Source: Bacteroidales bacterium UBA5833
GTDB taxonomy: Bacteria > Bacteroidota > Bacteroidia > Bacteroidales > Lentimicrobiaceae
Assembly (NCBI GenBank): GCA_002433025.1
Contig: DJGZ01000013.1
Span: 1-64,000 of the forward strand
Direction: 5' to 3'
Length of the DNA: 64,000 bases
Shown here: piece after piece, positions 41,680 to 51,887 of the stretch
Numbering within the stretch: the first letter of the stretch is position 1
Layout of the letters: every line of letters begins with the position of its first letter
Notes under the pieces: model-generated
Told to the model about the DNA's origin: nothing
Database searches by the model: none
Seen by the model: the letters and a program-made list of their open reading frames with translations, nothing else
Made by a program: the position numbers and the translations under genes

Positions 41680-43677
41680 TTATCGGATAATGACCATTGG
41701 CATCACTTTGCTGAAGCTGTCGGTCTTCAGTTGATAAAAATAACGGCCAGGCGTGAGCTGATGCAGGCCGGCCACAATCAGGTGGTTTCCGGCGCTGAAA
41801 GTTTCGTTTGCCAGTTGCGCCACTGGTTGTCCGAGCATATTGTAAATAATCAGCTGAACATCCGAGGGCTGTTTCAGCTTAAACTCAATGGTGGTTGTTC
41901 CTTTGGCGGGATTGGGGTAGTTCTGCCCGAGATATTCGTCTTCCTGAATGTCATTTGGCGTTATTCCTGTCGTAGGCTCAAGGTATAAGATATGGAGGCA
42001 CCAGCTGTTGAGCGTACCTGTATTTCCGGCACCTCCGTCGTGGATGCGCATTTGCCAGTTCCCCGAAACCGGCTTTCCGTTGAAGGTGCTCAGTGCCATC
42101 TGAGGTCTGAAGCGTCCGGTAAACGGAGGGGCTCCTTGTGTAATCGCTAGTTCGGCCTGGTCGTCGAAAGTGGTGTTGGTGTAATTACTCCCGCTTCCGC
42201 CGTTGCGGTCGCTCAGCATTGCCACCGTGCCGTCAGGGCTGGTAAGGATCAGCCTGAGTTCGCCCGTGCGCGCATGGGTGATGTCAAGATTAACATTCAC
42301 ATCCATCACTGTCCCTGTAGATTCTACCAATATCTGATCATAAGTATTCTGAAAGTCGCTGATGGCAACCGGCGTGGTAGAAGAGCAATTGCTGAGTGCG
42401 GAAATATTGTCGATGTCGTAAATGAAAAAAGTGCCCGGCGCCTGTGTTCCCGGAGGATTAATGCCCAGGCCTCCGGCGGGATAGGTGGCCGTAAGCCGCC
42501 CCAGTGAGTCCTGAACCGCAAAATAATAGCTAACCTCTGTGCCGAATACAAAACCGGGTATCATAAAGCGAAGGGTGTCGCCGCTTACTTCATAAGGCGT
42601 GACAAAATCAAACCCGGAGCCGTTTCCGGTGTAATACAGCCGGGGCAGATAATTTTGTATATCCACCGGATGTGAACCCTGCACGATAAGCACCGCTTCA
42701 CGGTCTTCTTCAGAGTTTCCTGAAACTACCGGATCGTGATGAAAAATAAATCGGTGATCCCATCCCTGCGCGGCAATATTCGCGATGGAAGCCCTTACGA
42801 AAGCAATGTAGTAGGGCATATTCAGAATGTTGATGTTGTCGCCGGGGGTGTGATAGTATTCGTTGAAATCGTACCAGTCCTCAATGGCCAGCATCGCCGG
42901 ATATCCGTACTGCCAGAAAGAAGCATGATCGCTGGCCGTTGTGTAGTAGTAATTGTGGTTCAGCAGTGGCTGATAGTAAGCGGTGGTCCTGAGAAAATCA
43001 TTGGTAAACGACTGGGAAAGGGCATTGGTTGCAATCGAATACGTGTAGTCATTGTCAGAATCCCAGGCAATCATGTCCAGGTTAAGCACGCCGAGTATTT
43101 CCTGACCCTGGTTGGCTGCCCGCTGGGCATAGGCATAACTGCCCACAAGTCCGATCTCTTCTTCGTCCCAGGCCGCAAACCGTATGGTATACTCCGAGTC
43201 GAACGGAGCCAGCAGGCGCGCTGCTTCCAGCACGGCTACCGTACCGGAGGCGTTGTCATCGGCGCCGGGTGCAACAGATCCCGATGGCATATTGTCGTAG
43301 TGCCCGCAAATGATAAATTCCTTCCCGGGATATCTGGTTCCGGTTTTGGTTGCGATGATGTTCTCGCCCCTGCCATTGCTGAAGGTATGGATTTCAGGTG
43401 TATAACCGTATTCAACAAACTTATCGTAGATGAAACCGGCTGCTTTACTGTTGTTCGGATTGTTGTAATGCCGCGAGCTGATGGTGGTGGTTTGTCCGTT
43501 GATAACCACTGTGGTATCGCCGGCCAACTGACGGGTAAGTAAAAGAATCGACTGATGGTCGGCTAGTTGAATCAGCGAGTCGAGAAACGGGCTGTAGGCA
43601 AGCTGGGCTTTCAGGTTGCCGGGTGTGTTTAACCCGAACAAAACCAGGGCAATAACCATTGTAAAGATTTTCTTCAT
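41680..43677 (-). CDS. Secreted M28 aminopeptidase with P-domain and T9SS tail
   Basis: Exported zinc aminopeptidase of 665 residues; signal peptide 1-24. The M28 domain (about 60-310) has the two-zinc ligands His126 (ICGHYD), bridging Asp140 (GADDNASG), catalytic Glu172 and ligand Glu173 (WDEEEIGL), Asp201 (LNLDMIAW) and His276 (EYYHTPGD). A proprotein-convertase P-domain covers about 440-570 (LTSPDGTVAML, GNWQMRIHD). The last 80 residues, from NYPNPAKGTTTIEF to the end, are a type-A T9SS sorting domain, so it is exported beyond the outer membrane. It sits between secA and pyrH, an unusual place for a secreted peptidase. Confidence 0.93.
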   Translation of the reverse strand: MKKIFTMVIALVLFGLNTPGNLKAQLAYSPFLDSLIQLADHQSILLLTRQLAGDTTVVINGQTTTISSRHYNNPNNSKAAGFIYDKFVEYGYTPEIHTFSNGRGENIIATKTGTRYPGKEFIICGHYDNMPSGSVAPGADDNASGTVAVLEAARLLAPFDSEYTIRFAAWDEEEIGLVGSYAYAQRAANQGQEILGVLNLDMIAWDSDNDYTYSIATNALSQSFTNDFLRTTAYYQPLLNHNYYYTTASDHASFWQYGYPAMLAIEDWYDFNEYYHTPGDNINILNMPYYIAFVRASIANIAAQGWDHRFIFHHDPVVSGNSEEDREAVLIVQGSHPVDIQNYLPRLYYTGNGSGFDFVTPYEVSGDTLRFMIPGFVFGTEVSYYFAVQDSLGRLTATYPAGGLGINPPGTQAPGTFFIYDIDNISALSNCSSTTPVAISDFQNTYDQILVESTGTVMDVNVNLDITHARTGELRLILTSPDGTVAMLSDRNGGSGSNYTNTTFDDQAELAITQGAPPFTGRFRPQMALSTFNGKPVSGNWQMRIHDGGAGNTGTLNSWCLHILYLEPTTGITPNDIQEDEYLGQNYPNPAKGTTTIEFKLKQPSDVQLIIYNMLGQPVAQLANETFSAGNHLIVAGLHQLTPGRYFYQLKTDSFSKVMPMVIIR

Positions 43678-43728
43678 CGCATTAGGGTGTAGTATGAGTG
43701 CGTTAAATTAAGGAAAAACCGGCCGCGC

Positions 43729-46700
43729 TTATTCATTTTGTCCGTGGCAGTTCTTATATTTTTTTCCGCTGCCGCAGGGGCAGGGATCATTGCGCCCGAC
43801 TTTTTTCTCTACCCTTACCGGCGCAGTAACCTGGGGCTGCGAGGTGCGGCCTGCCTGACTGAGCATATCGGTGCGCTCTTCCTTCAGCCTGCTGTTATCG
43901 GAACGGCGGGGAAGCTGGGCTTCTTTTACCTGCGAAGGCTCCTGCACCGGCAGGTTTGCTTTGATGATAAAGGAAGTGATATCCCTGTTTACCTTTTGGA
44001 TAAGGGTTTTAAACAATTCAAACGATTCAAATTTATAGATCAGCAAGGGGTCTTTCTGCTCATAGGTAGCATTCTGGACCGAGCTGCGCAGTTCGTCCAT
44101 CTCGCGCAGGTGATCCTTCCAGGCATCGTCAATCACGCCAAGGGTGACGCCTTTCTCTATGGCGAGGGTGATTTCACGCCCTTTGTCAAGGTAAGCCTTC
44201 TTCAGGTTGGCAACCACCTGCATCGATTTGATCCCATCGGTAATGGGGATGGCAATATTTTCATACCTGGGATGGTTTTCGAAAACATCCTTGATCACCG
44301 GATAGGCACGCTGGGCGAGGTGCTCGCATTTGGCCCTGTAGTTTGAATAAACCTTATCAAAAAGCTCTTCGGTGATGTTCTGTTTATTCCGGGAGAGGAA
44401 TTCATCCTCTGAAATTCCCGGTTCCGTAGCCAGGGTTTTGAGCAGCGACATCCGGTATCCTTCATAGTCGCGGTCTTCCTGATGACTGGCAACAATGCTT
44501 TCGCAAACATCATAAAGCATATTCGAAACGTCCACGGCCAGACGTTCTCCGTAAAGGGCATGGCGGCGCTTGCGGTAGATTACTTCACGCTGCGAGTTCA
44601 TCACATCGTCATATTCAAGCAGCCGCTTACGGATGCCGAAGTTGTTTTCCTCAACCTTCTTCTGCGCCCTTTCGATCGATTTGGTGATCATGGAATGCTG
44701 AATCACTTCGCCTTCTTTCAGGCCGAGACGGTCCATGATCTTGGCGATACGTTCCGAACCGAACATACGCATGAGGTCGTCTTCGAGGGAAACAAAAAAC
44801 TGTGAACTTCCCGGGTCACCCTGCCTTCCGGAACGGCCGCGCAACTGCCGGTCAACACGGCGCGATTCGTGCCGTTCGGTACCGATGATGGCCAGACCGC
44901 CCGCTTCCTTAACCCCTTTGCCCAGCTTGATGTCGGTACCACGGCCCGCCATATTGGTGGCAATGGTTACTGTACCGGCTTGTCCTGCTTCGGCCACAAT
45001 GTCGGCTTCTTTTTGGTGGAGTTTGGCATTCAGCACATTGTGCTTTATTTTGCGGAGGGTGAGCATGCGGCTGAGTAACTCGGAGGTCTCCACTGAGGTG
45101 GTTCCCACCAGCACCGGCCTGCCCTTGGTGATCAGATCGACGATTTCATCGGCTACCGCGTTGAATTTCTCCCGCTTGGTTTTGTAAACCAGGTCCTCAC
45201 GGTCGTCTCTGATAACCTTACGGTTGGTGGGAATTACCACCACATCCAGTTTGTAGATATCCCACAACTCGCCCGCTTCAGTTTCGGCTGTACCGGTCAT
45301 ACCGGCCAGTTTTTTGTACATCCTGAAGTAATTCTGAAGCGTAACCGTGGCATAAGTCTGGGTGGCGGCTTCCACCTTTACACTCTCTTTGGCTTCGATG
45401 GCCTGGTGCAAGCCGTCACTGTACCGGCGTCCCTCGAGGATACGTCCTGTCTGCTCGTCAACAATCTTGATTTTGTTGTCCATCACCACATATTCGACAT
45501 CCTTTTCGAAAAGGGTATAGGCTTTCAGCAGCTGATTTACGGTGTGAACGCGCTCCGATTTCACCGAATAGTCGCGCATAAGTTCGTTTTTCTTCTCAAG
45601 CTTCTCATCTTCCTTAAGGCCAGATTTTTCCAACTCGGCAATTTCGGCGCCGATATCAGGCAGCATATAGAACTTCGGATCCTGATAAGAAGCGGTAATC
45701 AGGTCAATACCCTTTTCGGTAAGTTCAACGGTGTTGTTCTTTTCGTCAATCACAAAGAAAAGTTCATCATCGATGATGTGCATGTTTTTAGATTGCTCCT
45801 GCATGTAGAAGTTTTCTGTTTTCTGCATCAGGGCACGCATACCGGGTTCGCTTAAAAACTTGATCAGCGCTTTGTTTTTAGGCAGTCCGCGATAGGACCT
45901 GAACAACTGTTCCCCGCCCTTTTTCTCATTATCGGGACTTGCACCATCGGTAAGCAGCGATTTGGCTTCGGCAAGCAGTTTGGTTACCAGATTGCGCTGC
46001 GCTTCATAAAGTTTCTTGATTTCAGGTTTAAGCTGCTCAAATTCCTGATTGTCGCCCCTTGGGGTAGGCCCCGAAATGATCAGGGGGGTACGTGCATCGT
46101 CAATCAATACGGAGTCAACCTCATCCACAATGGCATAATTATGCGGGCGTTGCACCATTTCCTCGGGATTACGGGTCATGTTGTCGCGCAGGTAGTCGAA
46201 TCCGAATTCGTTGTTGGTGCCGAAAGTAATATCGGCAAGGTAAGCGTTGCGGCGGGCTTCCGAGTTGGGCTCATGCTTGTCGATGGTGTCCACTTTAAGT
46301 CCGTGGAATTCATATAGTACTCCCATCCATTCCGAGTCACGTTTGGCCAGGTAGTCATTAACGGTTACTATATGAACCCCTTTCCCCGGCAATGCGTTCA
46401 GGTAAACCGGCAGGGTGGCTACCAGCGTTTTTCCTTCTCCCGTGGCCATTTCGGAGATTTTCCCCTGGTGCAGTACGATACCGCCGATCAGCTGAACATC
46501 ATAATGTACCATATCCCAGGTAAGCAGGTTGCCGCCGGCAGTCCAGCGGTTGTGGTAATATGCCTTGTCGCCGGCAATCTCAATATGTGCTTTGGTGGCA
46601 GCCAGGTCACGGTCATTTTGTGTGGCGGTAACCTCAATCACTTCGTTTTCCTTGAACCGCCGTGCTGTTTCTTTCATTACCGCGAATGCTTCGGGAAGAA

Positions 46701-47019
46701 TTTCGTTCAAAACCTCCTGCGTGATCTGATATGCTTCTTTTTCCAGCTGATCAATTTCTTCATACAACCGCTCCTTTTCGTCCATATCCATCTCAGGTCC
46801 GGCTTCTATCTTTTCACGGATACCGGCTATCTGCTGTTCCTTTCCGGAGACGGCCTCTGCAATGCGTTTTCTGAAACCGTCGGTTCTGGCACGGAGTGCA
46901 TCGTTGCTGAGTTTTTCTGTTTCGGGGTATATTTCCTTTATCTTATTGAGGATAGGGGTGATTTCCCGGATGTCTTTTTCGGATTTTGTGCCGAGGAATT
47001 TCTTAATAAATGAAAGCAT
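43729..47019 (-). CDS. secA: Preprotein translocase ATPase SecA
   Basis: Motor ATPase that drives unfolded preproteins through SecYEG at the inner membrane. At 1096 residues it is longer than E. coli SecA (901), as is usual in Bacteroidota, with an insert in the first nucleotide-binding domain (about 320-430). Visible are Walker [15 protein letters not shown], the DEVD-type Walker B ([17 protein letters not shown]), GTDIKLG and [14 protein letters not shown]. The C-terminal zinc finger [14 protein letters not shown] binds SecB/ribosome. A TAAATTTG element lies 105 bp upstream. Confidence 0.98.
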   Translation of the reverse strand: MLSFIKKFLGTKSEKDIREITPILNKIKEIYPETEKLSNDALRARTDGFRKRIAEAVSGKEQQIAGIREKIEAGPEMDMDEKERLYEEIDQLEKEAYQITQEVLNEILPEAFAVMKETARRFKENEVIEVTATQNDRDLAATKAHIEIAGDKAYYHNRWTAGGNLLTWDMVHYDVQLIGGIVLHQGKISEMATGEGKTLVATLPVYLNALPGKGVHIVTVNDYLAKRDSEWMGVLYEFHGLKVDTIDKHEPNSEARRNAYLADITFGTNNEFGFDYLRDNMTRNPEEMVQRPHNYAIVDEVDSVLIDDARTPLIISGPTPRGDNQEFEQLKPEIKKLYEAQRNLVTKLLAEAKSLLTDGASPDNEKKGGEQLFRSYRGLPKNKALIKFLSEPGMRALMQKTENFYMQEQSKNMHIIDDELFFVIDEKNNTVELTEKGIDLITASYQDPKFYMLPDIGAEIAELEKSGLKEDEKLEKKNELMRDYSVKSERVHTVNQLLKAYTLFEKDVEYVVMDNKIKIVDEQTGRILEGRRYSDGLHQAIEAKESVKVEAATQTYATVTLQNYFRMYKKLAGMTGTAETEAGELWDIYKLDVVVIPTNRKVIRDDREDLVYKTKREKFNAVADEIVDLITKGRPVLVGTTSVETSELLSRMLTLRKIKHNVLNAKLHQKEADIVAEAGQAGTVTIATNMAGRGTDIKLGKGVKEAGGLAIIGTERHESRRVDRQLRGRSGRQGDPGSSQFFVSLEDDLMRMFGSERIAKIMDRLGLKEGEVIQHSMITKSIERAQKKVEENNFGIRKRLLEYDDVMNSQREVIYRKRRHALYGERLAVDVSNMLYDVCESIVASHQEDRDYEGYRMSLLKTLATEPGISEDEFLSRNKQNITEELFDKVYSNYRAKCEHLAQRAYPVIKDVFENHPRYENIAIPITDGIKSMQVVANLKKAYLDKGREITLAIEKGVTLGVIDDAWKDHLREMDELRSSVQNATYEQKDPLLIYKFESFELFKTLIQKVNRDITSFIIKANLPVQEPSQVKEAQLPRRSDNSRLKEERTDMLSQAGRTSQPQVTAPVRVEKKVGRNDPCPCGSGKKYKNCHGQNE

Positions 47020-47123
47020 GTCTGATGTAATTATGCAATGAAATTGCCTTTGATGTAAGTTCGGTTTGTGCCTGTCCGGCGCAGAGGAAATACCAAAAAT
47101 GTGCCGGGGTTTATAAGCAATTG

Positions 47124-47131
47124 CAAATTTA
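47124..47131 (-). promoter_or_regulatory. Candidate -7 element for secA
   Basis: Minus strand TAAATTTG, 105 bp before the secA ATG. Confidence 0.4.
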
Positions 47132-47246
47132 GCCTAATTTCCTGTAAAAATGCGGATGAATTTTACAGACGATGCATCAAAGCCGCAAAAGAGAGGGATT
47201 AAATTGCAAAAAAAAACCGCGACATTTTGTCAGCGGCTGTTGTGTT

Positions 47247-47468
47247 TTAGTATTCGTCTTCATGAAAGAAGAAATCTTCCTTGGAAGGATAATCGGGCCA
47301 CAAGTCCTCGATGCTGTCGTAAACTTCTCCCTCATCTTCGATTTCCTGAAGATTTTCAATAACTTCCATTGGTGCTCCTGACCTGATGCAAAAGTCAATC
47401 AGTTCCTCTTTGGTAGCCGGCCAGGGAGCATCTTCCAGTTTAGAGGCTAATTCTAAAGTCCAGTACAT
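47247..47468 (-). CDS. DUF2795 family small protein
   Basis: Acidic 73-residue protein of the DUF2795 type, conserved in Bacteroidota, starting MYWTLELASKLEDAPWPATK. The core WPATKEELIDFCIRSGAP resembles a small helical domain. The C-terminal part is strongly acidic with aromatics (DLWPDYPSKEDFFFHEDEY). Function unknown. The longer frame to 47513 is not used here, because a TATTTTTG promoter element (47500-47507) lies within it. Confidence 0.8.
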   Translation of the reverse strand: MYWTLELASKLEDAPWPATKEELIDFCIRSGAPMEVIENLQEIEDEGEVYDSIEDLWPDYPSKEDFFFHEDEY

Positions 47469-47499
47469 TCTTACAGAAGTTAACGGGTTTAATTTTTTG

Positions 47500-47507
47500 C
47501 AAAAATA
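47500..47507 (-). promoter_or_regulatory. Candidate -7 element for the DUF2795 gene
   Basis: Minus strand TATTTTTG, 32 bp upstream of the ATG at 47468; it decides the shorter start. Confidence 0.5.
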
Positions 47508-47580
47508 CTCCAATTATAATCAAAAACAAGTCAAAAACATTTCAAATAAACAATTGGTTCATGTTTACTTCTTTATTTTT

Positions 47581-48150
47581 TTAAGTTCTTGCTTTCCAGG
47601 GCGTTTCAATGGCATTAAGTGTTTTGGAAAACCAGCGGGCCATTACAAACAGGAAATCTGACAAACGGTTGAGGTACCTGATTACCATTTCTCCCTGTAA
47701 TGTCGAGGGTTCGTTTTCCACCACTTTTATAGTAAGGCGTTCTGCCCTGCGGCAGATGCAACGGGCAATGTGACAATGAGAAACAATGGGGTGACCGCCG
47801 GGCAGAATGAACGAGTTAAGTGGCGGCAGGGATTCATTCATTCTGTCAATCTCGTTTTCCAACAGAAGAATATCCTCTTCCAACAGCTTCGGAAGCGCCC
47901 TGAGGTCTTTGGCCGGGTCGGCGGCCAATAATGATTCCGCGGTAAAAATCCGGTCCTGTATTTCAAGCAGGAGTTCATGAGGGCGGGCATCTATCCCATG
48001 ATCGCGGATCAGTCCGAGGTAGGAATTGAGTTCATCAAGTGTACCATAAGCTTCAATACGTTCATGATACTTGGGTACCCTGGTGCCTCCGATCAGTGAT
48101 GTCTGTCCCTTATCGCCGGTTCTGGTATATATTTTCCAGTCGCAATCCAT
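47581..48150 (-). CDS. Cob(I)yrinic acid a,c-diamide adenosyltransferase (PduO-type)
   Basis: ATP:cob(I)alamin adenosyltransferase of 189 residues that attaches the 5'-deoxyadenosyl group to make coenzyme B12. PduO-type signatures are present: YTRTGDKGQTSLIGGTRVPK for ATP phosphates, EAYGTLDELNSYLGL, SFILPGG and ARCICRRAER. It lies downstream of the ABC ATPase gene on the same strand with a 52-bp gap. No other cobalamin genes or B12 riboswitch are visible nearby. Confidence 0.93.
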   Translation of the reverse strand: MDCDWKIYTRTGDKGQTSLIGGTRVPKYHERIEAYGTLDELNSYLGLIRDHGIDARPHELLLEIQDRIFTAESLLAADPAKDLRALPKLLEEDILLLENEIDRMNESLPPLNSFILPGGHPIVSHCHIARCICRRAERLTIKVVENEPSTLQGEMVIRYLNRLSDFLFVMARWFSKTLNAIETPWKART

Positions 48151-48202
48151 CGAATGTTTAATGTTAATTAGAAAATCTTAAACAGGTTGATTTACTAATT
48201 GT

Positions 48203-48937
48203 TCACCCGGCAGTAATTTTCTGCTTGTAGAAATCCATGGTCCGGATGTTGGAATTGAGTTCGTCGGAGGCGACCAGTCCGTCAGAAAGCCTGATGATCC
48301 GGTGGGCATGGCGGGCAATGTCCTCTTCGTGGGTGACCAGGATAATGGTATTCCCGGATCTGTGGATATCTTCAATCAGTCCCATGATTTCAACCGAAGT
48401 CACAGAATCAAGGTTGCCGGTGGGCTCGTCGGCCAGGATGATGGAGGGTTTGTTCACCAGCGCCCGGGCAATCGCCACACGCTGCCGCTGCCCCCCGGAT
48501 AGTTCGTTGGGTTTGTGCTTGACGCGGTCGGTAAGCTTAACATCTTCAAGCACCTGCATGGCCCGTTCGGTTCGCTCCGGCTTGGGTGAGCCGGCATAGA
48601 TCATCGGCAATGCCACATTCTCAAGCGCGGTCAGCCTGGGCAGCAGATTGAATGTCTGAAAAACAAACCCGATCTCTTTGTTTCTGATCTCTGCCAGTTC
48701 ATTGTCCTCCAGCTTGCTGACATCCTTGCCATTGAGCCAGTAACCCCCGGATGTCGGGGTATCGAGGCAGCCCAGAAGGTTCATCAGGGTGGATTTACCC
48801 GATCCTGAAGGCCCCATAAGCGCGACAAACTCATTTCTTTTAATGGTGAGTGACACGCCCCTGAGGGCGCGTACCACCTCGGTCCCTACTTTAAAAAAAC
48901 GGGTGATCCCGTCAAGCCGTATAACTTCCTGGTTCAT
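48203..48937 (-). CDS. ABC transporter ATP-binding protein, LolD/MacB type
   Basis: ATPase subunit of 244 residues with Walker [17 protein letters not shown]-loop [14 protein letters not shown], signature [15 protein letters not shown], Walker [13 protein letters not shown] and switch His (LVTHEEDIA). The NLLG and PTGNLDS text places it in the LolCDE/MacB/FtsE group working with FtsX-like permeases in lipoprotein sorting or macrolide/peptide export. No permease gene is adjacent, so its partner lies elsewhere. Confidence 0.93.
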   Translation of the reverse strand: MNQEVIRLDGITRFFKVGTEVVRALRGVSLTIKRNEFVALMGPSGSGKSTLMNLLGCLDTPTSGGYWLNGKDVSKLEDNELAEIRNKEIGFVFQTFNLLPRLTALENVALPMIYAGSPKPERTERAMQVLEDVKLTDRVKHKPNELSGGQRQRVAIARALVNKPSIILADEPTGNLDSVTSVEIMGLIEDIHRSGNTIILVTHEEDIARHAHRIIRLSDGLVASDELNSNIRTMDFYKQKITAG

Positions 48938-48961
48938 GATCCTGATTTACTTCACAACGAA

Positions 48962-48969
48962 CAAAGTTA
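48962..48969 (-). promoter_or_regulatory. Candidate -7 element for the ABC ATPase gene
   Basis: Minus strand TAACTTTG, 25 bp before the ATG. Confidence 0.55.
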
Positions 48970-49067
48970 GGAATAATTGTAAAAGCAGGGTTTATAAAAT
49001 TTTCACCCTGTACCCGCCGGTTTTCTGCCCTGGCCATTAAGCTGATTAATAGTTATATATCCCGTTT

Positions 49068-49862
49068 TCAGTATCTGATCACGAAGTGTTGGCGGCTCAG
49101 TTCCCTGCGGAAAAATACCAGTCCCATGTCAAACAGGTCAATAGTGACCGTTACACGCGGGTGTTTGATGATTTCCTCCCAGGCTTTTTCCATCTCTGCC
49201 GACCAGTGGATATCATGAAAAATCAACAGGGTGTCGTTTCCGGATTTGCTTGCTATTTCACCAAAATAATTCACGGTGGCTTCGTAGGTATGATTCCCGT
49301 CGATAAAGGCGTAATCAACCCTGTTGAGCGATCCGAGGGTTTCGGGCAATACTTTGTCGAAATTTCCCATTACCAGCGATACATTGCTGCACCCGGCCGA
49401 ATTCAGGCTCTCCTGGGCAAGGGCGGCAGTGGATGCGCACCCTTCTATCGTTTTAAACCCTGCAGAGGGTGCGGCAATGGCCTGATACATCGTGCTGATG
49501 CCGGCCGATGTGCCCAGTTCAAGCATGGTTTCCGGATTGAAGTACTTGACGGTGCGGAACAGCAGCCGGCCATATTTCCGGGGGATACCGGTGGTTGCAG
49601 CGATTTCCTTTACTCTCCTCAGTTTTGTTGTATAACCTGTCCTTCCCCTCCGGGCGCCGAAATCCACGGTCTCAATGCTGTTGGGATTCCGCTTCAGCCG
49701 GATTACCTGTTGCTCAACTGTTTTATATTCAGGATAAACAGTTTTATCTTCCAGCACATTGCAGATAAAATCATAAACAAAGGGAGAGTGAATTGCATGT
49801 TTTGATTTGGCTTTCAGCCTGTAAGTCAGAAATCTGAAAAGTATCCTTGTTTTGTTCAGCAT
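49068..49862 (-). CDS. Class I SAM-dependent methyltransferase (O-methyltransferase-like)
   Basis: 264-residue Rossmann methyltransferase. SAM motif I is LELGTSAGISTMY (about 112-124); a further acidic motif is YAFIDGNHTYEATVNYF, as in caffeoyl-CoA/catechol O-methyltransferase-like proteins. The N-terminal 100 residues are basic and start with HAIHSPFVYDFI, a conserved text in Bacteroidota homologues. Substrate unknown. It is 26 bp downstream of comM and probably co-transcribed with it. Confidence 0.85.
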   Translation of the reverse strand: MLNKTRILFRFLTYRLKAKSKHAIHSPFVYDFICNVLEDKTVYPEYKTVEQQVIRLKRNPNSIETVDFGARRGRTGYTTKLRRVKEIAATTGIPRKYGRLLFRTVKYFNPETMLELGTSAGISTMYQAIAAPSAGFKTIEGCASTAALAQESLNSAGCSNVSLVMGNFDKVLPETLGSLNRVDYAFIDGNHTYEATVNYFGEIASKSGNDTLLIFHDIHWSAEMEKAWEEIIKHPRVTVTIDLFDMGLVFFRRELSRQHFVIRY

Positions 49863-49888
49863 GTTTTCAGTGAGGTTGGTTTAGTCAG

Positions 49889-51427
49889 CTAAAGGCCCCA
49901 GGTTTCCCTGTCGAGGCTGCGGTAGTGTATGGCTTCGGCCAGGTGGTCGGGCCGGATGTCATGGCTGTTGTCAAGATCGGCGATGGTACGGGCCACCTTC
50001 AGAATGCGGTCGTATGCCCGCGCCGAGAGGCTCAGCTTTTCCATGGCATTTTTGAGCAGGGTGTGCCCGGTTTCATCTATCCTGCAGATGGTCCTCAGCA
50101 TTTTACTGCTCATCTGGGCATTGGCATGAATGCCTTTGTGCTCTTTATATCTTTCTTCCTGTATCTGCCGGGCTTTTACCACCCTTTCCCTGATGGTATC
50201 GCTTTTTTCAGAAATCCTTACATCCGAAAGTTCGCGGAAAGGCACAGGTACGACTTCCACCTGTATATCAATGCGGTCGAGCAGGGGGCCGGATATTTTG
50301 TTCAGGTATTTCTGCACAACCCCGGGCGCGCAAACGCACTCCTTGTCGGGATGATTGTAGAAGCCGCAGGGGCAGGGGTTCATGGCGGCAACCAGCATAA
50401 AGCTTGCGGGATATTCCACGGTGAGTCTCGCCCTCGATACCGTTACAAGCCGGTCTTCAAGCGGCTGCCGCAGCACTTCGAGGACCGTCCTCTTGAACTC
50501 CGGCAATTCGTCAAGAAACAGAACTCCGTTGTGGGCAAGCGAAATTTCTCCCGGTTGGGGGTTCGACCCGCCCCCGACGAGAGCTACATCGGAGATGGTG
50601 TGGTGCGGACTGCGGAATGGCCTTACCGAAATCAGGGAGGCATGGCGGTTCATTCTTCCGGCAACGGAATGTATCTTGGTGGTTTCCAATGCTTCATGCA
50701 GGTTGAGCGGAGGCAGTATGGAGGGCAACCGCTTGGCCAGCATGGTTTTGCCCGAGCCCGGCGGACCAATCAGGATCACGTTATGACCTCCGGCAGCGGC
50801 AATTTCAAGCGCACGCTTGATGTTCTCCTGACCTTTTACATCCGAGAAGTCAAATTCATATTCGTTCAGCTGGGCGTAAAACTCTTCACGGGTGTTTACA
50901 ATCTCCCTTTCAAGGCTTGCATCTCCGTTGAAAAACCTGATAACATCAAGGATGTTCTCTGCCCCGTAAACTTCAAGTTCGCTCACGATGGCCGCTTCCC
51001 GTGCATTCTGTTTCGGAAGGATAAAGCCTTTGAAACCCTGTTTGCGTGCTTCAATGGCGATGGGCAGCGCCCCTTTTATGGGCTGCAATCCGCCGTCGAG
51101 CGACAATTCACCCATAATTACATATTCGCCTACGGTAGCCGGGTTTATCTGCTCCGACGCGGCCAGTATCCCAATGGCAATGGTAAGGTCGTAGGCCGAT
51201 CCCTCTTTGCGGATGTCGGCCGGCGCCATATTGATCACTATTTTTTTTCCGGGAATTTTATACCCGTTGTTTCTCAGTGCGGCTTCAATACGCTGGTGGC
51301 TTTCTTTAACGGCGCTGTCGGGCAGGCCAACCAGGAAAAACTGTATCCCGTTGTCCATGTTCACCTCAACCGTTATGGTGATGGCATTGATGCCTATGAT
51401 TGAACTGCCGAAAGTTTTTACTAGCAT
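49889..51427 (-). CDS. comM: YifB/ComM family Mg-chelatase-like AAA+ ATPase
   Basis: 512 residues. ComM homologues are hexameric helicases that promote branch migration during natural transformation and recombination. An N-terminal Lon-like (ChlI) domain covers 1-170. The AAA+ core has Walker A GPPGSGKTMLAKRLPS and Walker B GVLFLDELPEF, and is followed by a CxCG zinc-like element (NPCPCGFYNHPDKECVC) and the Mg_chelatase C domain. I chose the ATG at 51427 (MLVKTFGSS), the usual start of the family, rather than 51445. Confidence 0.93.
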   Translation of the reverse strand: MLVKTFGSSIIGINAITITVEVNMDNGIQFFLVGLPDSAVKESHQRIEAALRNNGYKIPGKKIVINMAPADIRKEGSAYDLTIAIGILAASEQINPATVGEYVIMGELSLDGGLQPIKGALPIAIEARKQGFKGFILPKQNAREAAIVSELEVYGAENILDVIRFFNGDASLEREIVNTREEFYAQLNEYEFDFSDVKGQENIKRALEIAAAGGHNVILIGPPGSGKTMLAKRLPSILPPLNLHEALETTKIHSVAGRMNRHASLISVRPFRSPHHTISDVALVGGGSNPQPGEISLAHNGVLFLDELPEFKRTVLEVLRQPLEDRLVTVSRARLTVEYPASFMLVAAMNPCPCGFYNHPDKECVCAPGVVQKYLNKISGPLLDRIDIQVEVVPVPFRELSDVRISEKSDTIRERVVKARQIQEERYKEHKGIHANAQMSSKMLRTICRIDETGHTLLKNAMEKLSLSARAYDRILKVARTIADLDNSHDIRPDHLAEAIHYRSLDRETWGL

Positions 51428-51689
51428 ATTATCAGAATTTATCACAAATGAAACGGAACTGAGCCGCTTTACCGTTTCCGTAAATTTATTAAACCTGAAA
51501 CGATTATTTAATCAATTGAATATTAGCATGTTAAAATATTGTACAAAAATAGGAAAAATTTCCGGTCCATTTAACATGTCCTTCAAATCATTTGAAGAAT
51601 TCCTGCGGTCAGTACAACGGTACCCATATTAATTCATTGTGAACAAATGGAAATTTCACAGGTTTATAGAATGATAAAAACAACAATAA

Positions 51690-51887
51690 GTGGAACCGGA
51701 AAAAGTAATCCCTGAACCAAAATCTCCATGCAAGCGGGTTTGCCGGCTTGACGAGGAGGGCATGTGCGTTGGTTGTTTCCGCAATCTGGATGAAATAGCC
51801 AATTGGTCCATCCTCTCTAAAGAAGAAAAACTGGAGGTGCTGCGCAAGGCCCATCTGCGTATGCAACTCAGGGATATGAAGTTATGA
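51690..51887 (+). CDS. DUF1289 family small cysteine-rich protein
   Basis: 65 residues starting with GTG. It contains the DUF1289 signature PCKRVCRLDEEGMCVGCFRN (four cysteines), typical of a small zinc- or Fe-S-binding protein, followed by EIANWSILSKEEK. Function unknown. It converges on gldB with no gap: its stop is directly adjacent to the gldB stop. Confidence 0.85.
   Translation: MEPEKVIPEPKSPCKRVCRLDEEGMCVGCFRNLDEIANWSILSKEEKLEVLRKAHLRMQLRDMKL

Noticed and set aside
49925..51403. 492-codon open frame on the plus strand
   Set aside because: It is the antisense of comM, whose AAA+ motifs are intact; the translated text is low-complexity and has no domain signature.
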